64,000 nt of DNA from Aromatoleum toluolicum (GCF_012911005.2 NZ_WTVS01000014.1:1-64000), one strand, 5' to 3'; counted from the first letter of the stretch, positions 1-8,775 are shown. Notes: generated from the letters alone by a model not told the origin. Made by a program: numbers and translations.

Positions 1-141
1 GGGTGGGGATGGGTTAAGCACACGTCGCAGAAACCCATCCCCCTCCTAACCGGTAGTCTCGGCTTCGCATCGCCGCTCCGCAGGCAGCGAGCAGTGCTCG
101 CCGAAACCCCTGCTCCGCCCCCTTGAAGGGGGAGGAACAAG
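1..141. repeat. Dispersed palindromic intergenic repeat, copy A (possibly cut by window edge)
   Basis: This stretch downstream of putA shares blocks with 31469-31597 and 46711-46807. The shared blocks are GGGGATGGGTT, then AACCCATCCCCCTCCTA, then CCCCCTTGAAGGGGGAGGAAC. The last block is itself a hairpin. In this copy about 68 nt (49-116) separate the two right-hand blocks, which are nearly adjacent in the 31.5 kb copy. The left arm may continue beyond the window start. No coding potential is claimed here. Confidence 0.75.
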
Positions 142-147
142 TCGTCC

Positions 148-3100
148 TCAGTTGCCCATCGCCATCAGACTCGCGTTGCCGCCCGCCGCCGCAGTGTTGA
201 TGCTCAGCGTGCGCTCGGCCACCAGTCGGCCGAGGTCGTAGTCCGGCTGTGGACGCACCAGCGACAGGATCGGACCGTCGCGGCGCGCGAGGCGCACGCG
301 CCATTCGTCCGCGGCCCCTTCTTCGCCCTCGAACAGCAGCGCCCCGAACTCGCCGTCGAACCACTGCGCGTCGATGCGCACGCAGCGGGCGATCTCGGCC
401 GGCAGGGCTGCCAGGAACTTGCGTGCGAGTGCATCGTCGCCCAGCACGAGGCCGTTACCGGTCGCGAGCGCCGCCATCAGCTGGTGGAAGTAGCCCGCCA
501 TCGACCCCGCCACCGCCGCGACCGTGCCGCGCGGCCTGAAGCTCAGGCTGTTGTCCTCGCCGGTCGGCCCGGGCAGCGCGAGCCGCAGGTGCGCAAGGTG
601 ATGGCTGCGGTAGGCCTCGGCACGCAGGCGCAGCGCCATCGTGTCGTCGCCCTCCACGAGCGCGCGCCCCGCTTCGTCCACCCACGCGGCGAAACGTTCG
701 AAGAGCTCCGGCACTGCCGTTGCCGTCGCGAACTCCGCCCCCGGGCTGCGACGCAGCAGGCGATGCAGGTACAGCGGCCCGCCCGCCTTCGGCCCCGTGC
801 CCGAGCGCCCTTCGCCGCCGAAGGGCTGCACGCCGACGACCGCGCCGATCATGTTGCGATTGACGTAGATGTTGCCGACATGGGCACGGGCGACGATGTC
901 GTTGATGGTCTCGTCGATGCGCGAATGGATACCCAGCGTCAGGCCGTAACCGGTGGCGTTCACCTCGTCGATGACGCGCATCAGCTCGCGTGCCGGGAAG
1001 CGCAGCACATGCAGCACCGGGCCGAAGACCTCGCGCTTCAACTGCGCCAGCGAACGGATCTCGATCATCGTCGGCGGTACGTAGGTGCCCTTCGCGCAGT
1101 CTGCAGACAGCGGCAGCTGGAACACCTTGGCGCCGCCCTTGCGCATCGCCTCGACGTGCGCGAGCAGCCCGGCCTGCGCCTCGGCGTCGATCACCGGGCC
1201 GATGTCCGAACGCACGTCGGCAGTGTTGCCGACCGTGAGCTCGCGCGCCGCGCCCTCGATCATCTCGATCACGCGGTCGGCGATGTCCTCCTGCAGGCAC
1301 AGCACGCGCAGCGCCGAGCAGCGCTGGCCGGCCGAATCGAAGCTCGACGCGATCACGTCGCCGACGACCTGCTCGGGCAGCGCCGTCGAATCGACGATCA
1401 TCGCGTTCTGGCCGCCGGTCTCGGCGATCAGCGGTACGTCGCCGCCACGCTCGGCGAGCGTGCGGTTGATGATCATCGCGACCTCGGTCGAGCCGGTGAA
1501 CATCACGCCGCGCACGCGCGCGTCGCGCACCAGCGCCGCACCGACGACGTCGCCGCGGCCGGGCAGCAGTTGCACGACCGCATCCGGAACGCCCGCCTCG
1601 CGGAACAGGCGCACCGCCCAGGCGGCGATCAGCGGCGTCTGCTCGGCCGGCTTCGCCAGCACCGGGTTGCCGGCCACGAGCGCCGCGGCGACCTGCCCGG
1701 CGAAGATCGCCAGCGGGAAATTCCACGGGCTGATGCACAGCACCGGCCCCAGCGGCAGGTGCTGCGCGTTGTCCAGTTCGCGCGCCTGCTGCGCGTAGTA
1801 GCGGCAGAAGTCCACCGCCTCGCGCAGTTCGGCGATCGCGTTCGACCACGACTTGCCGGCCTCGCGCACCGCCAGCGCGATCAGTGCCGCCCCGTCGCGC
1901 TCCAGCAGGTCCGCCGTGCGTTCGAGACACTCGGCACGCTGCACCGGCAGACGCGCCGCCCAGTCGTGCGCGGCCGCCTCGGCGGCACGCAGCGCCGCCT
2001 CGACTTCGGCCAGATCGGCTTCGATGACGTCCCCGACGACATCCTCGAGGTCGGCGGGATTGCGCACCGGCTGCGGCGAACCTTCGATGACGAGACCGGC
2101 CACCAGCGGCCCGGCCGAATGGCGCTGCCTGCGGCTGTGCACCAGCGCGGCGGCGATCGCGGAGCGCGCGGGCTCGCTCGACAGGTCGAAGCCCTGCGAA
2201 TTGCGCCGCCCCTGTCCGTACAGGTCCCGAGGCAGCGGGATGCGCGGATGCGGCGAGCCGGCGAGCGGCTCGGCGAGCGCGACCGGGTCGCGGACGAGTT
2301 CCTCGACCGGCACGTTCTCGTCCACGATCAGGTTCACGAAGCTGGTGTTGGCGCCGTTCTCCAGCAATCGGCGCACCAGGTAGGCGAGCAGCGTCTCGTG
2401 GCTGCCCACCGGCGCATAGATGCGCACCATGCGGCGCAGCGCCGGGTCGCCGACGATCTGGTCGTACAGCGGCTCGCCCATGCCGTGCAGGCACTGGAAC
2501 TCGTACTCGCCGTTGCGGTAGTCACCCTCTGCCATGTGGATGATGGACGCCATCGAGTGCGCGTTGTGGGTCGCGAACTGCGGATAGATCACATCGCGCG
2601 CGGCCAGCAGCCGTTTCGCACACGCGAGGTAGCACACGTCCGTATAGACCTTGCGCGTATACACCGGATAGCCATCCAGCCCGTCGATCTGCGCACGCTT
2701 GATCTCTGCGTCCCAGTAGGCGCCCTTCACGAGGCGCACCATCAGGCGGCGCTCGTTGCGGCGGGCGAGGTCGACGATCCAGTCGATGACGAAGGGGGCG
2801 CGCTTCTGGTACGCCTGCACGACGAAGCCGATGCCGTCCCAGCCGGCGAGGCCCTTGTCCTCCGCCAACGCTTCGAGCAGGTCCAGCGAGATGTCCAGGC
2901 GGTCGGCCTCCTCGGCGTCGATGTTGAGGCCGATGTCGTAACCGCGCGCCAGCTCGCACAGCTGTTTCAGTTTCGGCAGCAGCTCGCCCAGCACGCGCTC
3001 GCGCTGCGCCCAGTTGTAGCGCGGATGCAGCGCCGAGAGCTTCACCGAGATGCCGTTGCCGTCGACCACGCCGCGCTTGCCGGAGCCGTTGCCGATCGCG

Positions 3101-3807
3101 TGGATCGCGTGCACGTAGTCCTTAAAGTAGCGCTCGGCGTCTGCCGCGGTCATGGCCGCCTCGCCGAGCATGTCGAACGAGTAGCGGTAGCCGCGTGTCT
3201 CACGCTCTGCGCCGCGCTCCAGCGCTTCCTCGATGGTGCGTCCGGTCACGAACTGCTCGCCCAGCAGCCGCATCGCCAGATCCATGCCTTTGCGGATCAG
3301 CGGTTCGCCGCCGCGCGTCAGCAGCTTGGAGAGAGCGCTGGCGAGTCCCTCCTCGCTGCGCGTCGCCACCAGCCGCCCGGTGATCAGCAGCCCCCAGGTC
3401 GCCGCATTCACGAACAGCGACGGGCTCTGGCCGAGGTGGGCCCCCCAGTCGCCGCGCGACAGCTTGTCGCGGATCAGGCGGTCGGCGGTTGCCTTGTCGG
3501 GCACGCGCAGCAGTGCCTCGGCCAGGCACATCAGCGCGACGCCTTCCTGGCTCGACAGCGAGAACTCCTTCATCAGCGCATCGACGCCGCTCGACCGCGC
3601 ACGCTTCGAGCGCAGGCCGACGACGAGCTGGCGCGCCAGGTCATGGATGCGCCGCTGCATCGTGGCGTCGACGCGGGCGGCCGCGACGAGCGGCGGCACG
3701 CAGATCGGTTCGGGGCTGCGGCAGGCGTTGAAGATGTGCCGGCGCAGTTCCGAACGCGCTTCGGCGGGGATGGCGGCGAGGAGGTCGGGATTGTTCTGGG
3801 TGCTCAT
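148..3807 (-). CDS. putA: Bifunctional proline dehydrogenase / L-glutamate gamma-semialdehyde dehydrogenase (PutA)
   Basis: This enzyme oxidises proline to glutamate in two steps: an FAD proline dehydrogenase, then an NAD-dependent P5C dehydrogenase. The 1219-residue protein starts at MSTQNNPD, preceded by GGAG; frame-open sequence upstream lacks family character. The PRODH barrel occupies roughly residues 90-420 (LMVRLVKGAYWD). The aldehyde dehydrogenase domain covers roughly 520-1000, with the catalytic Cys830 in SAGQRCSALR. A degenerate C-terminal extension of about 200 residues follows. The N-terminal ribbon-helix-helix DNA-binding domain of the E. coli-type protein is absent, so it should not repress itself. 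The divergent Lrp-type gene is the likely regulator. Confidence 0.96.
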   Translation of the reverse strand: MSTQNNPDLLAAIPAEARSELRRHIFNACRSPEPICVPPLVAAARVDATMQRRIHDLARQLVVGLRSKRARSSGVDALMKEFSLSSQEGVALMCLAEALLRVPDKATADRLIRDKLSRGDWGAHLGQSPSLFVNAATWGLLITGRLVATRSEEGLASALSKLLTRGGEPLIRKGMDLAMRLLGEQFVTGRTIEEALERGAERETRGYRYSFDMLGEAAMTAADAERYFKDYVHAIHAIGNGSGKRGVVDGNGISVKLSALHPRYNWAQRERVLGELLPKLKQLCELARGYDIGLNIDAEEADRLDISLDLLEALAEDKGLAGWDGIGFVVQAYQKRAPFVIDWIVDLARRNERRLMVRLVKGAYWDAEIKRAQIDGLDGYPVYTRKVYTDVCYLACAKRLLAARDVIYPQFATHNAHSMASIIHMAEGDYRNGEYEFQCLHGMGEPLYDQIVGDPALRRMVRIYAPVGSHETLLAYLVRRLLENGANTSFVNLIVDENVPVEELVRDPVALAEPLAGSPHPRIPLPRDLYGQGRRNSQGFDLSSEPARSAIAAALVHSRRQRHSAGPLVAGLVIEGSPQPVRNPADLEDVVGDVIEADLAEVEAALRAAEAAAHDWAARLPVQRAECLERTADLLERDGAALIALAVREAGKSWSNAIAELREAVDFCRYYAQQARELDNAQHLPLGPVLCISPWNFPLAIFAGQVAAALVAGNPVLAKPAEQTPLIAAWAVRLFREAGVPDAVVQLLPGRGDVVGAALVRDARVRGVMFTGSTEVAMIINRTLAERGGDVPLIAETGGQNAMIVDSTALPEQVVGDVIASSFDSAGQRCSALRVLCLQEDIADRVIEMIEGAARELTVGNTADVRSDIGPVIDAEAQAGLLAHVEAMRKGGAKVFQLPLSADCAKGTYVPPTMIEIRSLAQLKREVFGPVLHVLRFPARELMRVIDEVNATGYGLTLGIHSRIDETINDIVARAHVGNIYVNRNMIGAVVGVQPFGGEGRSGTGPKAGGPLYLHRLLRRSPGAEFATATAVPELFERFAAWVDEAGRALVEGDDTMALRLRAEAYRSHHLAHLRLALPGPTGEDNSLSFRPRGTVAAVAGSMAGYFHQLMAALATGNGLVLGDDALARKFLAALPAEIARCVRIDAQWFDGEFGALLFEGEEGAADEWRVRLARRDGPILSLVRPQPDYDLGRLVAERTLSINTAAAGGNASLMAMGN

Positions 3808-3909
3808 GGGCGAAAACTCCGTAAAGGATTCCCGGCGGGGTCTCCTGCCGCCGGCCCGGACGGGCGAACTCGCCCGTCGAAAACCCGATTCTTCACCCAA
3901 CATCCTAGT

Positions 3910-3944
3910 TTATGGCTCCGAAATTCGCTTCCAATAAGCCATAA
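3910..3944. promoter_or_regulatory. Inverted repeat in the putA/lrp divergent intergenic region; candidate Lrp operator
   Basis: TTATGGCT (3910-3917) is the exact reverse complement of AGCCATAA (3937-3944), with 19 nt between them. It lies about 100 bp upstream of the putA start and 50 bp upstream of the lrp start, in the most AT-rich part of the 186-bp intergenic region. Position and symmetry fit binding by the adjacent Lrp/AsnC regulator. That assignment is inference from context. Confidence 0.55.
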
Positions 3945-3993
3945 TTCCCGTCGACCTCACACTTTTCGGACGAATGGCCTGCAGGCGCACGGA

Positions 3994-4473
3994 ATGGACC
4001 GCATCGATCTCAAGATTCTCGCCGAACTCCAGAAGGATGCCCGCCTGTCATTCGTCGAACTCGCGCGCCGCGTCGGCCTGAGCAAGACCCCATGCGCCGA
4101 GCGGGTGCGCAAGCTGGAGGAAGGCGGCGTCATCCGCGGCTACCACGCGGATCTCGACCCGGTCGCGATGGACCGCGCGCACGTGGTGATCGTGCAGGTG
4201 CTGCTGAACGGCACGACCGCGCACGAACTGAAGCTCTTCAACGAGGCCGTGCAGCGCATCCCCGAAATCCAGACCTGCCAGATGATCGCAGGCGATTTCG
4301 ACTACCTGCTGACGGTGCGCACGCGCGACATCCAGACCTATCGCAGCGTGCTGGGCGAGAAGATCTCGGAGCTGCCGTGCGTCAAGCAGACGCACACCTA
4401 TGTGGTGATGGAAGTCGTGAAGGACGAGAAGACGATAGAGATACGGACCGGCGAGGGACGACGGTCGGGGTGA
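3994..4473 (+). CDS. Lrp/AsnC-family transcriptional regulator, probable putA activator
   Basis: This 159-residue protein has an N-terminal winged helix-turn-helix (residues 1-60; LSFVELARRVGLSKTPCAER) and a C-terminal RAM ligand-binding domain (about 68-150). Length and layout are standard for the family. It starts at MDRIDLKILAEL, the usual beginning of this subgroup. The open frame extends upstream only because it runs antisense through putA. Divergent placement from putA is typical of PutR-like Lrp proteins that switch on proline catabolism when proline is present. The effector is inferred, since Lrp paralogues cannot be told apart by sequence alone. Confidence 0.92.
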   Translation: MDRIDLKILAELQKDARLSFVELARRVGLSKTPCAERVRKLEEGGVIRGYHADLDPVAMDRAHVVIVQVLLNGTTAHELKLFNEAVQRIPEIQTCQMIAGDFDYLLTVRTRDIQTYRSVLGEKISELPCVKQTHTYVVMEVVKDEKTIEIRTGEGRRSG

Positions 4474-4580
4474 GGAGATTCGGGCCAATCGGTCCTGGTC
4501 GAAGGCGAGGTCAGTGCCTGCGTGAACCACCCCGCGGTCCGGCGCCCTCTGCCGGGCAGGCGCTCGCGGCCTTCGGCTTC

Positions 4581-4680
4581 CCGGTCCGATACAGTCTGCG
4601 GGGGCGGCGACGCAAACTCGGGCGCGTTGCGCCCTCAGACATGCGTCGCCTTGTTTCCCCCGCAGACTGCATCGGACCGG
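4581..4680 (+). other. Structured hairpin 1 of the inverted-repeat element
   Basis: The basal stem pairs 4581-4604 with 4657-4680: 24 positions, one A-C mismatch. A bulge TTGTTT (4651-4656) follows on the 3' side, opposite a single C. The next stem is GGCGACGCA (4606-4614) with TGCGTCGCC (4642-4650). An internal loop has AACTC on one side and TCAGACA on the other. The apical stem is GGGCGC / GCGCCC with a 3-nt loop. Total length is 100 nt. It may act as DNA or RNA. Confidence 0.8.
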
Positions 4681-4814
4681 CGCTCACGGACAGCCCGGCA
4701 AAGGGCACCGGACCGCCTTGCATGTGAACGGCCGGGCGAATATCGAGGCCGATGGGATGGTACGAATTTCCGCCCGTGCGCGGGCCGGGGGCGGATCCGG
4801 GCTGTCCGCGAGTG

Positions 4815-4913
4815 CCGTCGCGGCGTGCGTTGCGGGAGGAAAAGGCGACGCATGTCTGAGCCGGCGCAGCCGGCGAGTTTGCGTCGCCGCTCCCGCAACG
4901 CACGCCGCGACGG
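4815..4913 (-). other. Structured hairpin 2 of the inverted-repeat element
   Basis: Read on the minus strand, it has the same architecture as hairpin 1. The basal stem is a perfect 24 bp (4815-4838 with 4890-4913). There is a 3'-side bulge TTTTC, an identical 9-bp GGCGACGCA stem and identical AACTC and TCAGACA internal-loop strands. The apical stem is GCCGGC with a TGC loop. Total length is 99 nt. The middle of the basal stem and the apical stem differ in sequence from hairpin 1 but remain fully paired. Confidence 0.8.
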
Positions 4914-4982
4914 GAAGCCGAAGGCCACGAGCGCCTGCCCGGAGCCGCCCCCGGACCGCGCGCGGGCGGGGCGGCGCCTTCC

Positions 4983-5984
4983 TCAGCCCTCGAGGTGGTA
5001 CTTCGTCACGCGCGCGACTTCCTCCGCCGAGCCCAGCACCACGGGCACGCGCTGGTGCAGCTTGGTCGGCTGCAGATCCATGATGCGCTCGCGCCCCGTC
5101 GTTGCCGCGCCGCCCGCCTGCTCGACGATCATCGCCATTGGATTGGCTTCGTACATCAGGCGCAGCTTGCCGCCCTTGTCGCGGCACTTCTCGTCCAGCG
5201 GATACATGAAGATGCCGCCGCGCGTCAGGATGCGATGCACGTCCGCGACCATCGAGGCGACCCAGCGCATGTTGAAATCCTTGCCGCGCGGGCCGGACTT
5301 GCCCGCCTGCAGTTCAGCGATGTAGCGCTGCACCGGCGGCTCCCAATAGCGCGCGTTCGACGCGTTGATCGCGAACTCCTGCGTCTCGTTCGGCACGGTC
5401 ATGAAGGGATGCGTGTAGATGAAGCTGCCCATCTCGCGGTCCAGCGTGAAGCCATGCACGCCATCGCCGACAGTCAGGATCAGCTGCGTCGACGGACCGT
5501 ACAGCGCATACCCGGCGGCGACCTGATCACGGCCTGGCTGCAGGAAATTCTGCTCCGTCGGCTCGCCGTCGCCCTCCGGATTGCGCAGCACCGAGAAGAT
5601 CGTGCCGACCGAGATGTTCACGTCGATGTTCGACGAACCGTCGAGCGGATCGAACAGCAGCAGGAAGCCGCCCTTCGGATAATCGAAGGGGATCTGATGC
5701 ACCTCCTCCACCTCCTCCGACGCCATCGCCGCGAGGTGGCCGCCCCACTCGTTCGCCTGCAGCAGGATCTCGTTCGCGATCACGTCCAGCTTCTTCTGGG
5801 CCTCGCCCTGCACGTTGTCGGTGCCGGCCTCGCCCAGCACGCCGGCCAGCGCGCCCTTCGACACATTGACGCTGATCGCCTTCACTGCGCGTGCGACGAC
5901 CTCGATCAGCAGGCGCAGCTCGGGCGTGGTCCGGCCCGCGCGCTGCTGCTCGATCAGGAACTGGGTTAGCGTGACGCGTCGCAT
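4983..5984 (-). CDS. fbp: Class I fructose-1,6-bisphosphatase
   Basis: The 333-residue enzyme hydrolyses fructose 1,6-bisphosphate to fructose 6-phosphate in gluconeogenesis. The class I metal-site motif [13 protein letters not shown] is present, together with the substrate-side [11 protein letters not shown] segment near residue 265. The start at [10 protein letters not shown] is supported by AAGGAG 8 nt upstream; longer in-frame extensions are not. It is divergent from the amino-acid dehydrogenase gene. The 500 bp downstream hold the structured repeat element, which could act on its mRNA 3' end. Confidence 0.96.
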   Translation of the reverse strand: MRRVTLTQFLIEQQRAGRTTPELRLLIEVVARAVKAISVNVSKGALAGVLGEAGTDNVQGEAQKKLDVIANEILLQANEWGGHLAAMASEEVEEVHQIPFDYPKGGFLLLFDPLDGSSNIDVNISVGTIFSVLRNPEGDGEPTEQNFLQPGRDQVAAGYALYGPSTQLILTVGDGVHGFTLDREMGSFIYTHPFMTVPNETQEFAINASNARYWEPPVQRYIAELQAGKSGPRGKDFNMRWVASMVADVHRILTRGGIFMYPLDEKCRDKGGKLRLMYEANPMAMIVEQAGGAATTGRERIMDLQPTKLHQRVPVVLGSAEEVARVTKYHLEG

Positions 5985-6190
5985 GAAATGACTCCTTGTG
6001 GATCCGGCCGGGCCGGATGCAGATAGTTGCGCAAGCTGAAAGAACGCGATTATCCCGCGTACGGCGGCCAAACGCATCAAGATCCGCGCACCGGCCGCCC
6101 CGCGAAGGGGTTATGATCGCCATTCCGCGGGCTTCCCCGCGCAGCGGCGGCGACGGCCGGTCCGGCGACCGCAAGATCCGATCACTCACT

Positions 6191-7456
6191 ATGCACGTTC
6201 TGGTTCTCGGCGCCGGCGTCACCGGCGTCACCACGGCCTGGTATCTCGCCAGAGCCGGATTCCAAGTCAGCGTCGTCGATCGCGAGCCCGAGGCGGCACT
6301 CGAAACCAGCCGCGCCAACGGCGGCCAGATCTCCATCAGCCACCCGGAACCGTGGGCCAATCCCGGCGCGCCGCTCACGGCGCTGCGCTGGCTCGGCCGC
6401 GAGGACGCGCCGCTGCTGTTCCGTCCGCATGCCGACAGCGCCCAGTGGCGCTGGGCGTTCGCCTTCCTGCGCGAATGCCTGCCCGGGCGCACGCGCCGCA
6501 ACACGGCGGCCATCGCCAACCTCGCCGTGCATAGCGGCCAGCAGCTGCGGGCGCTGCGCGCGGAAACCGGCCTCGCTTACGATCACCTCGAGCGCGGCAT
6601 CCTGCATCTCTTCTTCACCCCGGCGGAATTCGACCACGCCCGCGGGCGCGTCGCAGAACTCGCCACCTACGGCATCGCCGCGCGCGCCTGCGAGGCCGAC
6701 GAGTGCATAGACGTGGAACCCGCGCTCGCCGGCGTGCGCGAGCAACTCGCCGGCGGGCTGTACGCCCCCGGTGACGAATCCGGCGACGCCTGCCGCTTCA
6801 CCCAAGGCCTTGCGCGCCTCGCCGCCGAAGCGGGCGTGCATTTCCACTACGACACCAGGATCACCCGCCTGTCTTGCACGCGCGGCAGCATCGACGCAGT
6901 CGAGGTGCGCGACGCGCAGGGCCGCGGGGGCGCCCTGACTGCAGACGCGTATGTCGTCTGCCTCGGCAGCTACGGCCGCGCACTCGTTGAACCGCTGGGC
7001 GAGAAATTGCCGATCTACCCGGTCAAGGGCTACTCGATCACAGCCCCCGTCGTGGATCCCGCGCGCGCGCCCAGCGTCAGCCTCACCGACGAATCGCGCC
7101 GCATCGTCTGCTCGCGCCTCGGCGACCGCCTGCGCGTGGCGGGCACGGCAGAGCTCAACGGCTTCGACACCAGCATCAACGCGACCCGCTGCCAGGCGAT
7201 TCTCGACTGGGTCGAGGCACGCTTTCCCGGCGCCGTCGATCTCACCCGGGCCGAACGCTGGAGCGGCCTGCGCCCCGCCACGCCCGGCAACATCCCGCTG
7301 ATCGGGCGCAGCCGCATTTCCCGCCTGTGGTACAACACCGGCCACGGCACGCTGGGGTGGACGCTCGCCTGCGGTTCGGCGAGCGCACTCACCGACCTCC
7401 TCTCCGGGCGCGTCCCCCCGGTCGAGCACTTCCCCTTCCTCGACGGCCGGCGCTGA
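6191..7456 (+). CDS. dadA: FAD-dependent D-amino acid dehydrogenase (DadA-like)
   Basis: The 421-residue flavoprotein begins MHVLVLGAGVTGVTTAWYLA, an N-terminal Rossmann GxGxxG motif for FAD. It ends with the DAO-family segment WSGLRPATPGNIPLIG and a glycine-rich GHGTLGWTLACGSA that contacts flavin. Length fits DadA, which oxidatively deaminates D-amino acids (classically D-alanine) at the membrane and feeds electrons to quinone. No alanine racemase partner lies alongside, so the true substrate is unproven. It is monocistronic, followed by a hairpin before the convergent sspB. Confidence 0.88.
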   Translation: MHVLVLGAGVTGVTTAWYLARAGFQVSVVDREPEAALETSRANGGQISISHPEPWANPGAPLTALRWLGREDAPLLFRPHADSAQWRWAFAFLRECLPGRTRRNTAAIANLAVHSGQQLRALRAETGLAYDHLERGILHLFFTPAEFDHARGRVAELATYGIAARACEADECIDVEPALAGVREQLAGGLYAPGDESGDACRFTQGLARLAAEAGVHFHYDTRITRLSCTRGSIDAVEVRDAQGRGGALTADAYVVCLGSYGRALVEPLGEKLPIYPVKGYSITAPVVDPARAPSVSLTDESRRIVCSRLGDRLRVAGTAELNGFDTSINATRCQAILDWVEARFPGAVDLTRAERWSGLRPATPGNIPLIGRSRISRLWYNTGHGTLGWTLACGSASALTDLLSGRVPPVEHFPFLDGRR

Positions 7457-7534
7457 GCCCACCACGCGTACGCGCGGCGCGGGAGCGCCGACGAGACGAC
7501 GCGGCTTGCGCACCTGCACCGACGGCATGTCGAA

Positions 7535-7574
7535 ACGGCAGCGCAGACCGGCGGATCGCCGGCTGCACTGCCGT
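7535..7574. terminator. Nested hairpin between convergent dadA and sspB
   Basis: ACGGCAG (7535-7541) pairs with CTGCCGT (7568-7574), and the inner CCGGCG (7548-7553) pairs with CGCCGG (7557-7562). There is no T-run on either side. It is a candidate transcript end or mRNA-protecting structure rather than a textbook intrinsic terminator. Confidence 0.45.
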
Positions 7575-7585
7575 CCTGACGCTGC

Positions 7586-8038
7586 CTACTTGATGACCTT
7601 CAGGTGATTGCGGGCGGCGCTCCGCCCGCCCCCGGTCGGCGTGTCCGGCCCTTCGCCATCGCCCACGCCGGAACCCGGGCCGGCATCTACCGACACGTCC
7701 TCCTCGGGCTGCGCCTCACCGCCCGCCAGCTCCGGCTCGAACGCCATGCCGTGCCCGTTCTCGCGCGCATAGATCGCGAGAACGTTGGACACCGGCAGCG
7801 ACAGCGCATGCGCGACGCCGCCGAAGCGGGCCTGGAAGGTGATCAGGTCGTTGCCCATCACCAGATGGTTGGTCGCATCCGGCGCCAGGTTGAGCACGAT
7901 CTGTCCGTCGCGCGCGTAGCCGGGCGGAATGACGGTGCGCTCGTCGACCGCAACCGCGACGTAGGGCGTGAAGCCCTGATCGAGGCACCAGTCGTAGATG
8001 GCGCGCACCAGGTAGGGTTTGGTGGATACCTTGCTCAT
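7586..8038 (-). CDS. sspB: ClpXP protease specificity-enhancing factor SspB
   Basis: The 150-residue adaptor tethers ssrA-tagged proteins to ClpXP. The folded domain (residues 1 to about 112) starts with the family-typical STKPYLVRAIYDWCLDQGFTP. A disordered acidic/Gly-rich linker follows (about 113-145). The short tail HLKVIK matches the ClpX-docking C-terminal motif of SspB proteins. It lies 43 bp downstream of sspA in the usual sspA-sspB order. Confidence 0.95.
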   Translation of the reverse strand: MSKVSTKPYLVRAIYDWCLDQGFTPYVAVAVDERTVIPPGYARDGQIVLNLAPDATNHLVMGNDLITFQARFGGVAHALSLPVSNVLAIYARENGHGMAFEPELAGGEAQPEEDVSVDAGPGSGVGDGEGPDTPTGGGRSAARNHLKVIK

Positions 8039-8081
8039 GGATTCGATCCGTGGGGCCCCGACGCGCGGGGCCGCCTGCGCG

Positions 8082-8681
8082 TCAACGACGCATTACCTTT
8101 TCGGACGGCGTCAGGGCATCGATGAAGCCCTGGCGGCTGAAGATGCGCTCGGCGTACTTCATGAGGTTCGCGGCAGCCTTCGGCAGTTCGATGCCGTAGT
8201 GCTCGAGGCGCCACAGCAGCGGCGCGATCGCCACGTCGAGCATCGAGAACTCGTCGCCGAGCATGAACTTCTGCTTGACGAAGATTGGCGCGAGCTGGAC
8301 GAGCTGATCGCGAACGTGCGCGCGGCTCTTGTCGACCGTGCCCTTCTGGTTCTTCTCGAGCGCGTCGATGTGCGAGAACAGCTCGTGCTCGAAGGTGTGC
8401 AGCAGCTGGCGTGCACGCGCGCGCATGATCGGGTCGGGCGGCATCAGCTGCGGATGCGGGAAGCGCTCGTCGATGTATTCATTGATGATATTGGACTCGT
8501 ACAGGACGAGGTCGCGATCCACCAGTACCGGCACCCGGTTGTACGGATTGATGACGGCAATATCTTCCGGTTTGTTGTAGAGATCGACGTCGATGACTTC
8601 GAAGTCCATCCCCTTTTCGAACAGCACGATCCGGCAGCGATGGCTGAACGGGTCGGTGGTGCCGGAATACAGGTTCATCAT
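8082..8681 (-). CDS. sspA: Stringent starvation protein A (glutathione S-transferase fold)
   Basis: The 199-residue protein has an N-terminal thioredoxin-like GST domain (residues 1-78; NLYSGTTDPFSHRCRIVLFEKG and NPYNRVPVLVD) and an all-helical C-terminal domain. SspA binds RNA polymerase during starvation or acid stress and is not known as an active transferase. It starts at MMNLYSG, with GGGAG upstream. It sits between sspB and the bc1 operon, as is common in betaproteobacteria. A strong hairpin separates it from petC. Confidence 0.95.
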   Translation of the reverse strand: MMNLYSGTTDPFSHRCRIVLFEKGMDFEVIDVDLYNKPEDIAVINPYNRVPVLVDRDLVLYESNIINEYIDERFPHPQLMPPDPIMRARARQLLHTFEHELFSHIDALEKNQKGTVDKSRAHVRDQLVQLAPIFVKQKFMLGDEFSMLDVAIAPLLWRLEHYGIELPKAAANLMKYAERIFSRQGFIDALTPSEKVMRR

Positions 8682-8700
8682 GGTGTTGCAGCTCCCGATA

Positions 8701-8738
8701 CAAAAACAAAGCGCACCACGCGTGTGCCGCGTGGTGCG
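8701..8738 (-). terminator. Intrinsic terminator after petC
   Basis: On the minus strand GCACCACGCG and CGCGTGGTGC form a perfect 10-bp stem (8713-8722 with 8728-8737), followed by CTTTGTTTTTG. It ends the petABC transcript. It lies only about 20 bp before sspA, so some read-through into sspA is possible. Confidence 0.75.
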
Positions 8739-8775
8739 TCAGACTTCAAGGCAACGAATCAGTTCGCGCCGACGT

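Larger units (their letters stand above)
4533..4960. repeat. Large inverted-repeat element carrying two covarying hairpins; unrecognised
   Basis: The lrp-fbp gap holds two inverted copies of a unit of about 165 bp (4533-4698 and 4797-4960) around a 98-bp centre. The outer flanks 4555-4582 and 4912-4939 are reverse complements with one mismatch over 28 nt. The inner flanks 4679-4698 and 4797-4816 differ at 2 of 20. The outermost CGCGGTCCGG / CCGGACCGCG also match. Inside each unit lies a self-contained hairpin (separate entries). Short open frames here lack ribosome binding sites and read the same repeat from both strands, so no gene is called. No transposase lies nearby. Confidence 0.85.

Noticed and set aside
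484-3993. Very long open frame on the plus strand opposite putA
   Set aside because: It is antisense to a well-supported 1219-residue enzyme and is Arg/His/Gln-rich, as expected from GC-rich complementary codons. Only its 3' end, the lrp gene, is real.
4511-5325. Several overlapping open frames of 97-267 residues on both strands in the lrp-fbp gap
   Set aside because: They lack ribosome binding sites, read the two inverted repeat units and, at one end, fbp antisense. Similar peptide strings on opposite strands (GDANS...QTCVA) come from the repeat core.
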